Below, piece by piece: positions 1 to 8,390 of a stretch of 36,352 bases of DNA. The DNA comes from a virus. The stretch's first letter is position 1. The number at the start of each line of letters is the position of its first letter. Made by a program: the position numbers and the translations under genes. The stretch covers positions 1-36,352 of IMG/VR virus record IMGVR_UViG_3300036881_000049. One strand, written 5' to 3'. The notes under the pieces are model-generated. The model saw only the letters and a list, made by a program, of their open reading frames with translations. It did not search any database and had not been told where the DNA came from.

Positions 1-87
1 TTATCCGTCGAAGCATCTGGCGCTACGTTGACTGATCGTCGTTCCATTACCTGCTTATGCTCCTATTCATTGCCCTTTGTCAATGCC

Positions 88-2109
88 TCACGGTAGCGGA
101 GTCGCGGTGATGTCCACCTGAATCCACTGGCCGTTGAACGGTTGCGTCACCTGTAGCGGGGGGTCGTGGGGGCCTACGGGCACCGTCACATTGTCACAGT
201 TGGAAATCTCGTAGTCCTCGACGCTATTCATTGCCAGCACAAGCAAGGTGCCTCCGGGAACTGATGGCCCGAGAAAGGTGTAATCACCTGTTCCGGGAAC
301 TGGTGGCCCGGCAAAGGTGTAATCCAGAGCGACCACTTGCTGCACGCCGCTGGTGCCCGCGTTCAGGTCGTAGGTTGCGCCGGTGTTCCCCACTCGGAGG
401 GTCCAGATGTTGTAGGGATCATTCGGGTCAACCACGCCGTTGAGCACGCAATGCGCGGCTATCGGCGTCAGGCTGCTGTACGACTTCAATTCGACTACGC
501 CCCGGACCCTGACGCTCAGCTTGTAATTCTTGCTCGCGTCTCCCGGCATGGTGGCATTGGTCCCCCCCGCCTCCTGGCAGAAACACGAGACCGGGCTGTT
601 CGCTGAGATACACGGCGACGTGAGGGCCATTACCAGATGGCAGTCCTGCACCGTCAACGTGTACTGCTTCTGCATGTAGTTGCCGTTGGTCGTGTCCGTA
701 ACCCGCAGCGTGAACGTGAACGTGCCAATCTCCGTGGGCGTGTCGGTGATCGTGAAGGACGGCCCGCCAAATCCTTCCGTCGCGCCAAGGCCCGCCGGCA
801 GGTCGCCCGCGATGATCTCCCAAAGGTTGAACGCACCCTGGTTCAAACCCGATGACGGGATGGTGATGTTGACGGCTGTGCCTTTGCACGCGGTCGTTTG
901 CGACATGGCCCCCAGGCAGATGCGGTTGGCCCTTGCCCTCTGGCAGGCGTAGGTGGTGGCTATTTGGTCGGCTTCAAACTGAGATGACCCCACGAAACGT
1001 CCTGCCGCAACGGTGAACCGGAAGGGCGAGCCGTCAGGACAGGTCGCATCACAATACGCCTCCTGATTCTCGTAGAACGGATACTGCGTACAGGGTGGGT
1101 TCGGGCAGTTCGTAGGATTGGGGTTGTTCGGGTTCTGCGGCGGCTGAACACAGGCCGGGTTCGCCATTCCCAGGAGTGTTGCCTGTATGCAGGCGTAATC
1201 GAACGCCAGCAAGTCAGCTTCATCCTGAGTCTCGGCGCTGAACGTGCCAGCCGGGCAAGTGCCGGTAAAACTCTGACCGCTGGCGCAAGTGTAGTTGCAG
1301 GTCTTCAGAACGTTGTGGAATCCGAAGGTGCAGTTGGCCGCGAGGCGGGCCATAAGCTGCGCGTAATCCTGCGCGAGCGTGTCAGCGTCTCCCTGAGTAA
1401 TGGCTTGGAAGGTATGCGCGGGGGTCGTATAGCCGCCCTGAGTGCCGTCGGGGCAGGTGAACACCGCGCTCTGAGCGTTGTTCCAGTAGAACACTGGATC
1501 GGCGGGCGGGGTCCATTGCTGTGCGGTCGCAACGAAGCTCCCCACGCCCGCGCACAGGTCCGCGTCGGCCTGGTCCAGGAGCGACGTGCAAATGCTGAAC
1601 TCCCCCAGAGAATCAAACTGGTATCCCAGCGGCGGCACCAGCGGCCAAGGTCCGAAGCTCAAGCCGATGAACTGAATCGGGTCGGGGGCCTCCGCGCTGT
1701 AATTGGCAACCGGACTGTCGGTGCCGGGGCAGTTGATGAACTCGTCACAGAGGAATCTTGCCAGCGACGTGGGTATCGCCGGTCCGGGGGGAACCGGAGG
1801 AAGAGGGGGAATCGGGACTGGGGGTGGCGGTGGCGGAGGTGGTGGGGGTGGAATTTCCACGATCAAGTAGGCGCTACCCGTTCGATCATATTGGCCAGTT
1901 CCATTTACCAGATACGCCGCGCTCTGAAGGTCGTATTGCCAAATTAGCCATGCATCGGATGTGAGGTCGTAATGCTTTGGATCAACCAGATAGGCGCTGG
2001 CCCCAAGGTTAATCTGGTCCGGTGCAACCAAGTAGGCACTCGCGTCCCGATCATACTGTTTCGGGTCAACCAAGTAGGCATCGCTGGTGAGGTCGTATTG
2101 GTTACTCAT
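88..2109 (-). CDS. Large repeat-rich virion protein, probable tail fibre or adhesin
   Basis: Function is inferred from architecture. The N-terminus (about residues 1-88) has six tandem repeats of 12-15 residues built on YDxxxxAYLVxP, followed by a polyproline stretch with 11 consecutive Pro. Three Cys-containing repeats follow (about residues 212-260, 265-320 and 350-400), with a CPDG/CPAG turn, an aGxFxaxtQxeAD segment and a closing Cys; they resemble DUF5977. A putative Ig-like (He_PIG type) domain spans about 407-490. The start was moved from 2124 to 2109 because that ATG forms an ATGA overlap with the upstream stop and follows a GGGGAGG ribosome site. The gene is last in a leftward tail operon. 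No signal peptide or enzyme motif was seen. Confidence 0.75.
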   Translation of the reverse strand: MSNQYDLTSDAYLVDPKQYDRDASAYLVAPDQINLGASAYLVDPKHYDLTSDAWLIWQYDLQSAAYLVNGTGQYDRTGSAYLIVEIPPPPPPPPPPPVPIPPLPPVPPGPAIPTSLARFLCDEFINCPGTDSPVANYSAEAPDPIQFIGLSFGPWPLVPPLGYQFDSLGEFSICTSLLDQADADLCAGVGSFVATAQQWTPPADPVFYWNNAQSAVFTCPDGTQGGYTTPAHTFQAITQGDADTLAQDYAQLMARLAANCTFGFHNVLKTCNYTCASGQSFTGTCPAGTFSAETQDEADLLAFDYACIQATLLGMANPACVQPPQNPNNPNPTNCPNPPCTQYPFYENQEAYCDATCPDGSPFRFTVAAGRFVGSSQFEADQIATTYACQRARANRICLGAMSQTTACKGTAVNITIPSSGLNQGAFNLWEIIAGDLPAGLGATEGFGGPSFTITDTPTEIGTFTFTLRVTDTTNGNYMQKQYTLTVQDCHLVMALTSPCISANSPVSCFCQEAGGTNATMPGDASKNYKLSVRVRGVVELKSYSSLTPIAAHCVLNGVVDPNDPYNIWTLRVGNTGATYDLNAGTSGVQQVVALDYTFAGPPVPGTGDYTFLGPSVPGGTLLVLAMNSVEDYEISNCDNVTVPVGPHDPPLQVTQPFNGQWIQVDITATPLP

Positions 2110-2483
2110 TCCAAACCTCCCCAATGAGCCGTGCCGTCGCTGTGAATCCGGTAGCCGTACCGCTTTCCGTTCGATTCAAGACCAAGGCCGTAGAAGTGCG
2201 TTTCGGCGTTGGGAGCACCGTCTGCCGTGTGGACGTTCAAGCTATTGCGCTGGAACCAAAGCAGGGAGCACGGTGGTTGAACTGACGCTGCCAGATGAGA
2301 GTCTGTGAAGATTGCTCCGATCTTGGGCTTTACGGTAATCGAGAATCCTCCGCACATCACGGAAAACTCGTCGAATCCGTCTTTGAGTGGCTTCAGGTCA
2401 GGTTCAAGAAGCCCTTGGCCTTGGCGGGTAATCGGACCCACCTTGGCTTGCCACACCGGCTGGAATGGTAGCGGAGTGGGCAC
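2106..2483 (-). CDS. Hypothetical virion-associated protein
   Basis: A 125-residue protein of unrecognised family. The C-terminal half is rich in His, Asn and aromatic residues and contains a GKRYGYRIHSDGTAHW segment, which looks like a small beta-rich, possibly surface-exposed module. It lies between two tail-type proteins and its stop overlaps the next start as ATGA, so it is probably co-translated with the repeat-rich adhesin. No transmembrane segment or signal peptide is visible. A minor structural or fibre-associated role is inferred from position only. Confidence 0.6.
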   Translation of the reverse strand: MPTPLPFQPVWQAKVGPITRQGQGLLEPDLKPLKDGFDEFSVMCGGFSITVKPKIGAIFTDSHLAASVQPPCSLLWFQRNSLNVHTADGAPNAETHFYGLGLESNGKRYGYRIHSDGTAHWGGLE

Positions 2484-2486
2484 GGC

Positions 2487-3152
2487 CTACGTCTCATCGT
2501 ACGTGAAGCTTATGGTGTAAGGGCCGAGGGGGCCTTGAACGCTGCCACTGCTGCCATCAACGTCCAGCAAAAGGAACACAAAATCAGAATATCCCTGAGC
2601 CTGACCGCCGCCTGTGCCGGGATTGGTCCCTACGGTTATCGCCGTCGAGCTTGAAGCGGAGCCGTTCACCGAAAGGTTGAATGTTCCGGGCAAGCTCGTG
2701 ATAATCGCGGCAGTGTACCAATTGGAAAAAGATTTTGCCACCACTGGTAAACAGGGAGTGTTGTACGGAGTCACAACAGCGCCACCACCGTTCCCCAATG
2801 AGCCTGTAGCATAGGCAACTATAGAATTGCCTCCAGGTCCGGGAAGTCCGGTTCCAGCAGTATCGTTCATGTTTGTTGCGATTCGTTCGGGTCCGGTATA
2901 AGCACCCGCCGACTTCCAGACCTTGAGATTGCTGATGCTGTGACCGTTGGCAGTGTTGACGTGGAATTGAAGCCACTTGCCCCAAGACCACGTACGCGCC
3001 GATGCACTCAGCACAATCGGATTCAAGAGCGCCGATACCGTGAGATTCGGAGCGTCTCCTGACCCAAAGTTGATGTTGCTGATGGCAGGCGTTACGGTCG
3101 GTGAACCGGCTGGCCCGTTGGTTTCTGTGATGTCAACTACTGCTGCTGGCAT
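2487..3152 (-). CDS. Hypothetical structural protein, Gly/Ser/Thr-rich beta protein
   Basis: A 221-residue protein with low Cys and Lys and abundant Gly, Ser, Thr, Asn and Pro, typical of beta-sandwich virion or fibre proteins. A WSWGKWLQFHVNTANGH segment sits in the first third and a Gly-rich stretch lies near residue 120. A purine-rich AAAGAGAAAG segment precedes the ATG and probably acts as ribosome site. It is separated by 3 bases from the following gene and by about 66 bases from the upstream one. No family was recognised. A tail or head-surface role is inferred from the neighbours. Confidence 0.6.
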   Translation of the reverse strand: MPAAVVDITETNGPAGSPTVTPAISNINFGSGDAPNLTVSALLNPIVLSASARTWSWGKWLQFHVNTANGHSISNLKVWKSAGAYTGPERIATNMNDTAGTGLPGPGGNSIVAYATGSLGNGGGAVVTPYNTPCLPVVAKSFSNWYTAAIITSLPGTFNLSVNGSASSSTAITVGTNPGTGGGQAQGYSDFVFLLLDVDGSSGSVQGPLGPYTISFTYDET

Positions 3153-3218
3153 AATTCTGCTTTCTCTTTAACCGTTATAGGGATACCTTACTCCTGTAAA
3201 ACGCAACTGGAAGCACAT

Positions 3219-5057
3219 CTAGCACACCAAACCTTGATACAATTTTCGGTCGCGCTTCATCATGTGAAGCAAGATCCCCCTGATCCGGCACCATCCTTTG
3301 ATTTCCAGGATCGGTTGAAATTGAAAACCTATATTTGAGGGCCTGCCCGTCGCCGTTACGCATACGGCAGGAGGCTTGGGCATCATCATCGTGGCGCGGT
3401 ACGACTCCCGGCCCGGCTCAAGTGGGTAGGCAACTGGATTCCTGACCGTCTCGGCAGAGTTTCGAGCAACGCACGCTTTCCACGTATGCCAAGGCCGCTC
3501 GCACGGATCGCTGTCCACCTTGTAGGTCAGGGTGAAAACGACTTCTCCGAAAACCTTGTCGCACCAGATTTCCGCTGCCATGAGTTCCTTGAGGTCGAAT
3601 TCCATGCCTGCGTTGTACGCCGGAAATTCGATCCTCCATGAAATTCTTTTGTCACCATCTTCAAACCTATCCGAGTCGGTCAACTCCCACAGGTCAATGC
3701 TGCCGGTCGCGCCGAGGACGAAAGCGAATGCCCGCTCCCTGCCTCCGAAGTCGCCGGCCAACATCTGAAAAATATTCAGCCCCTCGTAGTGGCCTTCCCA
3801 AATGGGACTCGCTCCGGTCCCGAACTCGGACATTGGCAGGAAGTCCAAAGGCAGGATTGCCTGATGAACGACGCCGCTTACGGTCTGCATTGGCAGGACC
3901 GCTTGCAGGAGGCGGTTGTCGAAGAGGGCGCCCGTCGCGTTGCTCATCAGGCTCCGGTCGTTGAATTGTAGAATGCGTTCCTCCGCGTTACTGACGGCGG
4001 GGTTCTGCCATTGCCCGAAGTATCTCAGCGCGGAGATGAGGCTTCTCACGCCCGGCTCAAGGCTTTGGAAGAACAAGTCGCCGTTCCAACTGACGATGCT
4101 CCGGTCATTGACGGGGCCGTTCCCGTTCTGGATTACGGTCTGCACGGGCTGGTTGGTCGAATTGGCCGCAATCCAGTCGGCGCGCGTCACCGGCACTTGC
4201 AGGGCGTAAATCTGCTTCGCGGTACAGGGGTAGAGGTTGGATTGGCCGAGGGTCGCGTCGAGCGTTGTGGAGTAAGCCAAGGCCCGGATATTCCCCGCGT
4301 TGGTCGGGACCGTGAATCCATCGCCGCCCGTCACAAGGGGATTCTCGGTCACGTTCAAGATGGCGTCTCGGAAATGGTTGGCGAGCGTGCCTGAGTTGCC
4401 GCCTACAATGTCGCCCGCCGAGTACTGCCGGAACTGCGCGTACCACATGCGGTTCTGGTAATAGACCATCGCCGTAGCGGCGGGGATTTCGTTCACACCA
4501 GGAGTCCCTGGCGCTACAGCGGTATTGGTGATGCCAAGGGACCGGCGCAGCGTGGTTCCATCCCAGAACAGCGGCAGTGTGTTGCCGCCCGGCTTGCCGT
4601 AGTCGCCCGCCTGAATGACGAGGTAGTTCTCCCCCTGCGCGAAGTAGAAGTACGGCTCGCTCCCCGGATGGTAGAGATTGAACTGCGCGGAGAGGTCAAT
4701 CGCGTTGGACGGGTTATTTGGGTCAATCTGGAGGATGTGCCCGCCGATGCCCGCGATGAAATACGGGTCGTCGTTGTCGGGCTGGTAGAGGTAAGCGCCC
4801 TGGTAGATGTAGGTGCCCGCCAGCGTCAGGATGGATTGGAGCGTGCCGGGGGTCATGTTCGTTCCGAGCGGCTGCCAGCCGGTGCGCTGCGTGATGCCGC
4901 CGTCCCTCACGGTCGCGTTGACCAGCCACGCCAGTTGATTGCGCGCAAGCCCGTTCGGATTCTGCTGCGAAGCCACGCTGGTAACTTTCAGGCTGTCCAC
5001 ACCGCCCGAAAAATCCAAGCTGCCGTCCACAATCAGGATGCTGTCACTTGCTGGCAT
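3219..5057 (-). CDS. Large virion protein, possibly tail or head-completion protein
   Basis: A 612-residue protein opening with an acidic and hydrophobic stretch and then a segment around NQLAWLVNATVRDGG with GGITQRTGWQPLG. That pattern recalls short-tailed phage proteins that assemble on the portal and stabilise packaged DNA (P22 gp10-like or beta-propeller tail hubs). The resemblance is from memory and unverified. No transmembrane segment or enzymatic motif was found. It starts 48 bases from the oppositely oriented terminase gene, so the two are divergent with little room for separate promoters. Portal-proximal tail protein is the best guess; a generic tail-fibre base is the alternative. 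Confidence 0.55.
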   Translation of the reverse strand: MPASDSILIVDGSLDFSGGVDSLKVTSVASQQNPNGLARNQLAWLVNATVRDGGITQRTGWQPLGTNMTPGTLQSILTLAGTYIYQGAYLYQPDNDDPYFIAGIGGHILQIDPNNPSNAIDLSAQFNLYHPGSEPYFYFAQGENYLVIQAGDYGKPGGNTLPLFWDGTTLRRSLGITNTAVAPGTPGVNEIPAATAMVYYQNRMWYAQFRQYSAGDIVGGNSGTLANHFRDAILNVTENPLVTGGDGFTVPTNAGNIRALAYSTTLDATLGQSNLYPCTAKQIYALQVPVTRADWIAANSTNQPVQTVIQNGNGPVNDRSIVSWNGDLFFQSLEPGVRSLISALRYFGQWQNPAVSNAEERILQFNDRSLMSNATGALFDNRLLQAVLPMQTVSGVVHQAILPLDFLPMSEFGTGASPIWEGHYEGLNIFQMLAGDFGGRERAFAFVLGATGSIDLWELTDSDRFEDGDKRISWRIEFPAYNAGMEFDLKELMAAEIWCDKVFGEVVFTLTYKVDSDPCERPWHTWKACVARNSAETVRNPVAYPLEPGRESYRATMMMPKPPAVCVTATGRPSNIGFQFQPILEIKGWCRIRGILLHMMKRDRKLYQGLVC

Positions 5058-5105
5058 CTACGATCCCGCTTGTAATCCCTGCCCGCCTTGGCGTAAAGGA
5101 GAATT

Positions 5106-6962
5106 GTGCCTGCCCCTGCCAAGTACAGCTACTACGGCTTGAAAGTCCCGGAGACTACTCACCCCGTCAGCCGCGAGTTTTACTGCATCCAACATGGCGG
5201 CAAGTGGCAGAACAGAGCGGGACTTGATTGTGGCAACGGACTGGCCTTCCACTACTCCCAAGCCATCAAGCTCATCTGGCCGGACATTGACCAGCACGCT
5301 TGGTTCACGAAGTTCCTCGAAACCTGGCTGCATTACAAATACATCGGCGTCATCGGGCCGAAGAACAGCGGAAAGAGTTTTTGCGCCTCCATCTGCCATC
5401 TGGCGGATTACTACGCTTTCCCCACCTGCACTACCGTCATGATCTGCTCCACGACCAAGGAGCGCCTTGAAGACCGAATCTGGGGGGAGATCAAGAAGTT
5501 CCACCGGCAGGCTCAACATCGGGTGAACTGGCTTCCGGGGCATCTGATTGAAGGTCGGCAGCGGCTCATCACCGATGACCGCGACGATGCTGAGGAGGGC
5601 CGGGACTTCAGGAATGGGATGCTGGGGGTGCCGTGCCGGCGCGGCAATCAGTTCGTCGGCATCTCGGACTTCCAAGGGTTGAAGAACAAACGCATCCGGC
5701 TCTGCGGCGACGAGCTTGCCGCCCTGCCAAAAGCCTTCATTGACGCCATTGTGACGTTGGACGTGCAGGGCGATGTGAAGGTGACAGGTATGGGCAACCC
5801 TGCCACAACGACCGATTCATTGGGAGTGCTGTGCGAGCCGCACCAGAGCCTTGGGGGTTGGGATGGGGGTATTGACCAGACTCCCATAACCAAGACGTGG
5901 CGCACGCGCTTTGAGGACGGCATCTGTCTGCAACTGCCGGGGCCGGATTCCCCGAACAAAGACCAGAAGCGCGGCGAGCCGGTTCCGTACCCCTACCTCA
6001 TCAACAATGAGCAAATCGAGAAGGACGCCCGCACCTGGGGCCGGGAAGATTGGCACTTCACCATGTTCGACCTGGGCCGGATGCCTCGCGGCCAAGGCAG
6101 CAACCGCGTGCTCACCCGGCAGCTTTGCCTCACGCACAAGGCGATGCAGGCTCCGGTGTGGCTCAATTCCACCCGAACGCACATAACCTGCCTCGATGCC
6201 GCCTACCGGGCCGTCGGCGGGGATCGCTGCGTGCTGATGCGGCTGGCCTTCGGTCCTGAGTCGGATTATCCCAGCGATGCCGATGCCGGGCTTGCCGAGG
6301 CCATCATCAACCAGAGCCCTGATTCTCCGGGGCACCGTCAGATTCTCACACTGGCCGAGACGGTCATCGTTCCCATCAAGGCGGGCGACTTCGGAGACCC
6401 GGAAGACCAGATCGTAATGTTCGTTAAGAAAAAGCATGAGGAATGGGGCCTTGGACCGGAGCACTTCTACTTTGACGCGGGCATGAGGACGAGCCTGGTA
6501 AGCGCCTTTTGCCGCCTATGGTCAACGCGCGTCAACACCCTGGACTTCGGGGGCAAACCCTCTGACCGCAAAGTGTCGGCGGATATTGACGTGCTGGCGA
6601 AGGATTACTACGGGAAGCGCGTCACCGAGATTTGGTACACCTGGCGGCTCGCGGTCGAGTCCTACCAGGTTCGCGGCCTGAGTGATGACGTTGTGGCCGA
6701 GGGATGCCTGCGCGAGTTCTACCAGATCGCCGGGAACAAGATCGATGTGGAGACCAAGAAGGAGATGAAGGAGAAATGCTCCCGGTCGCCCGACTTGGCG
6801 GATTGCTTCTGCATCGGGCTATGGGGAGCCATCGAGCAAGGCTTCGTCATTCGCCGACTGGCCGAGGTCGAAGAGGATTACCGCGGCAACGCTTGGAAAT
6901 CCGAATTGCTGAAAAAAGCTGCCAAGGCGCGCCAGATCGGAGTATTGAATGAGACAGCATGA
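5106..6962 (+). CDS. terL: Terminase large subunit (ATPase and nuclease)
   Basis: The DNA-packaging motor that docks on the portal, hydrolyses ATP and cuts concatemers. The ATPase domain has Walker A GPKNSGKS at residues 84-91, Walker B IRLCGDE ending in Asp202-Glu203, and a likely coupling motif TGMGNP at about 227-232. The RNase H-like nuclease domain has acidic residues at Asp364 (TCLDAAYR), Asp457 (FYFDAG) and Asp563 or Asp566 (SPDLADC). At 618 residues it is slightly long for the family. It starts with GTG at 5106, five bases after a strong AAAGGAG site. It is unusual in lying on the plus strand inside an otherwise leftward structural region. Its stop overlaps the next start as ATGA. Confidence 0.93.
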   Translation: MPAPAKYSYYGLKVPETTHPVSREFYCIQHGGKWQNRAGLDCGNGLAFHYSQAIKLIWPDIDQHAWFTKFLETWLHYKYIGVIGPKNSGKSFCASICHLADYYAFPTCTTVMICSTTKERLEDRIWGEIKKFHRQAQHRVNWLPGHLIEGRQRLITDDRDDAEEGRDFRNGMLGVPCRRGNQFVGISDFQGLKNKRIRLCGDELAALPKAFIDAIVTLDVQGDVKVTGMGNPATTTDSLGVLCEPHQSLGGWDGGIDQTPITKTWRTRFEDGICLQLPGPDSPNKDQKRGEPVPYPYLINNEQIEKDARTWGREDWHFTMFDLGRMPRGQGSNRVLTRQLCLTHKAMQAPVWLNSTRTHITCLDAAYRAVGGDRCVLMRLAFGPESDYPSDADAGLAEAIINQSPDSPGHRQILTLAETVIVPIKAGDFGDPEDQIVMFVKKKHEEWGLGPEHFYFDAGMRTSLVSAFCRLWSTRVNTLDFGGKPSDRKVSADIDVLAKDYYGKRVTEIWYTWRLAVESYQVRGLSDDVVAEGCLREFYQIAGNKIDVETKKEMKEKCSRSPDLADCFCIGLWGAIEQGFVIRRLAEVEEDYRGNAWKSELLKKAAKARQIGVLNETA

Positions 6963-7171
6963 AAGAGCCAATCCGAAATCGAGTCGCTTATTTGAAGATT
7001 AACTGCGGCCTGAGCATGAAGGAGATTGCCGCCGAGTTGGGATTGAACGGCAAGACCGCTGAATACCACTGGGCGATGGCCCAGCGCGTGATTAGACGAT
7101 TGCCCCTGAGTTACGCAGCTTCTCCCAGTATTCCCAAAGTCCGAAAAGCAACTTGTGGAATCCGTAGCTGA
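6959..7171 (+). CDS. Small helix-turn-helix protein coupled to terminase
   Basis: A 70-residue protein whose first 45 residues carry a LuxR/sigma region-4 type HTH: GLSMKEIAAELGLNGKTAEYH followed by a recognition-like helix. The ATG overlaps the terL stop as ATGA, so expression should be coupled to terminase. Its last 80 bases overlap the convergent phosphatase-like gene tail to tail. It could be a DNA-binding packaging partner (small-terminase-like) or a transcription regulator; the sequence does not decide. The C-terminal 20 residues look less constrained and may be read-through sequence. Confidence 0.7.
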   Translation: MKEPIRNRVAYLKINCGLSMKEIAAELGLNGKTAEYHWAMAQRVIRRLPLSYAASPSIPKVRKATCGIRS

Positions 7172-7586
7172 GCATTTCCTTTTCGGCTTCCCCGTAAGAC
7201 CAGCCACATTTGACCCGGTAGCAGGCGCAGACGAGTCCCGTACGATCTTGGCCGCCCTGATTTCCGAGTAGTTGGTCAATCTCGCTCTGAGTCCGGGCAT
7301 CACTGCCGCAGTGGATGAAAGTGTACGGCTGAATCGCAGCCACAGCGGCAGGCACCATCGAATCAAGGTCGCTGCCGGTGAGTTGGTCCCTGACGGTGAT
7401 CGGGAAGCTCCGTATCTGCATCCCCGGCGCGAGGTCGGTTGCCTCGTCAATGGTGTTGAGCTTTACGACGGTTTTGATGCCGAGTTGCTGAAGCTGCATC
7501 CAACCCTTCTGGTCGGGCTGTCCACCCCGCCAGATGTTGCCGCTGACCTCGTGCAGGTTCGGGATGTGCGGCAGGAAGGGCCACAT
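7092..7586 (-). CDS. Dual-specificity/tyrosine phosphatase-like protein with interrupted P-loop
   Basis: The fold is recognisable from GNIWRGGQPDQKGW near residue 16, a LGIKTVVKLNT strand, and the FIHC and QDRTGLVCACYR elements of Cys-based phosphatases. The canonical signature is HCxxGxDRTG with Cys and Arg five residues apart. Here Cys93 and Arg115 are separated by 21 residues, an in-frame insert of about 16. A closer Arg98 gives only CX4R. The enzyme may be inactive or may use an altered loop. A candidate general acid, Asp67 (VRDQ), is present. The gene lies between terminase and the lysis block and ends convergently with the HTH gene. No signal peptide. A host-signalling or structural role is unproven. 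Confidence 0.75.
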   Translation of the reverse strand: MWPFLPHIPNLHEVSGNIWRGGQPDQKGWMQLQQLGIKTVVKLNTIDEATDLAPGMQIRSFPITVRDQLTGSDLDSMVPAAVAAIQPYTFIHCGSDARTQSEIDQLLGNQGGQDRTGLVCACYRVKCGWSYGEAEKEMLSYGFHKLLFGLWEYWEKLRNSGAIV

Positions 7587-7588
7587 GG

Positions 7589-7882
7589 CTACTTGGTCGG
7601 CGAGTTGGTCTGCTGCGTCGCGGCGAGCGCCATGCCCGACTTTCCGAGGTCCACGACGGCGCCGGCCAGAATCGCGATGCTCTGCTGGTCGGGTGTGGTC
7701 TGGGTCGTTGTCAGGTAAAGCCCGTTGCTGGTGCCGTAGGTGCCCTGGTTGATGGTTTCAAGGAAGGCCCTGACGCTGATGCTGTCGGTTGTGTTGGTTC
7801 CGGTCGTGGTGCGAGAGGCGGTCACATTGATGCAGCCGCACAGCGCGGCGGCGGCGATTGAGGAGAGGATGATTCGTTTCAT
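7589..7882 (-). CDS. Small lipoprotein, possible outer-membrane lysis factor
   Basis: A 97-residue protein with a short basic N-terminus, a hydrophobic stretch and a lipobox-like ALCGC ending at Cys17, so a lipoprotein signal peptide is likely. The mature part is Thr/Ser-rich and contains no obvious coiled coil. Its ATG overlaps the stop of the holin-like gene as ATGA, and it follows two small membrane proteins, which suggests a lysis cassette. An outer-membrane spanin role is possible, but the Pro-rich character common in o-spanins is missing. A virion or host-surface lipoprotein is the alternative. Confidence 0.65.
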   Translation of the reverse strand: MKRIILSSIAAAALCGCINVTASRTTTGTNTTDSISVRAFLETINQGTYGTSNGLYLTTTQTTPDQQSIAILAGAVVDLGKSGMALAATQQTNSPTK

Positions 7883-8133
7883 GGTTTCTTTACAAACGTA
7901 GTGTCGGCTTCGGACTTTGACAAGCCCTGGCTGGCATCCCCCGCCGCGAGGCCGAGGTAAAGCACGGCGAGTCCTTCAAGGGCGTCGGCGGTCGTTTCGA
8001 TTGGGCTCTTGTATTGAGGGCACCAGGCTTCCGCGATGCGGCTGCCGACTTTGACGAAGGCGAAGGCGAGCGCGGCTACTGACGTGTGGGGGTTTTTGAG
8101 CGCGAGCGCGAGTTGAGCAAGGGGCAGATTCAT
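7879..8133 (-). CDS. Small holin-like membrane protein
   Basis: An 84-residue protein. The N-terminal half has the LKNPHTSVAALAFAFVKVG pattern seen in some small phage holin-like proteins. A second hydrophobic segment, LEGLAVLYLGLAAGDA, lies near the C-terminus, ahead of a charged tail. Both ends are joined to neighbours by ATGA overlaps, within a block of two small membrane proteins and a lipoprotein. A holin or antiholin role is inferred from size, hydrophobicity and position. Confidence 0.6.
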   Translation of the reverse strand: MNLPLAQLALALKNPHTSVAALAFAFVKVGSRIAEAWCPQYKSPIETTADALEGLAVLYLGLAAGDASQGLSKSEADTTFVKKP

Positions 8134-8387
8134 GGCCGTTTAAGAAGTGCGCCCAGATAGGACACCGCCGCCCCCATCAGTCCTCCCAGCAGGCTTGCGA
8201 CAGCCAGCATCACTTTCCACCCGCCTTTGCGTTGGGCCTCCATGTCTTCAAGGGCGCGAAGGCGGTTTTCTTTATCGGCATTCACCGCGCAGAGCGTGTC
8301 AAGTTTGGCCTCCATGCGGGCAAGCTGCCCAAGGCAATGCGGCCATCCGTCTCCGGGACAATGAGTGCTCTGAGTGTGATCGGCCAT
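8130..8387 (-). CDS. Holin-like protein (coiled coil plus one transmembrane segment)
   Basis: An 85-residue protein. Residues about 20-54 form an amphipathic charged helix (ARMEAKLDTL ... RLRALEDMEAQ), and residues about 57-80 form one strongly hydrophobic segment ending in LKRP. This matches XhlA-type holin architecture. Two Cys and a His lie in the first 20 residues, which is unusual for that family. It precedes another small membrane protein in an ATGA-coupled pair. There is no clear ribosome site, so translation may be coupled to the gene above. Confidence 0.6.
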   Translation of the reverse strand: MADHTQSTHCPGDGWPHCLGQLARMEAKLDTLCAVNADKENRLRALEDMEAQRKGGWKVMLAVASLLGGLMGAAVSYLGALLKRP

Positions 8388-8390
8388 AAA

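Noticed and set aside
1861-2109. CRISPR-like tandem repeats
   Set aside because: Repeats are in frame, coding and without unique spacers.
7220-7312. Translational bypass in the phosphatase gene
   Set aside because: No stop codon lies in the insert and no matching take-off and landing codons give the canonical spacing; plain insertion or duplication is simpler.
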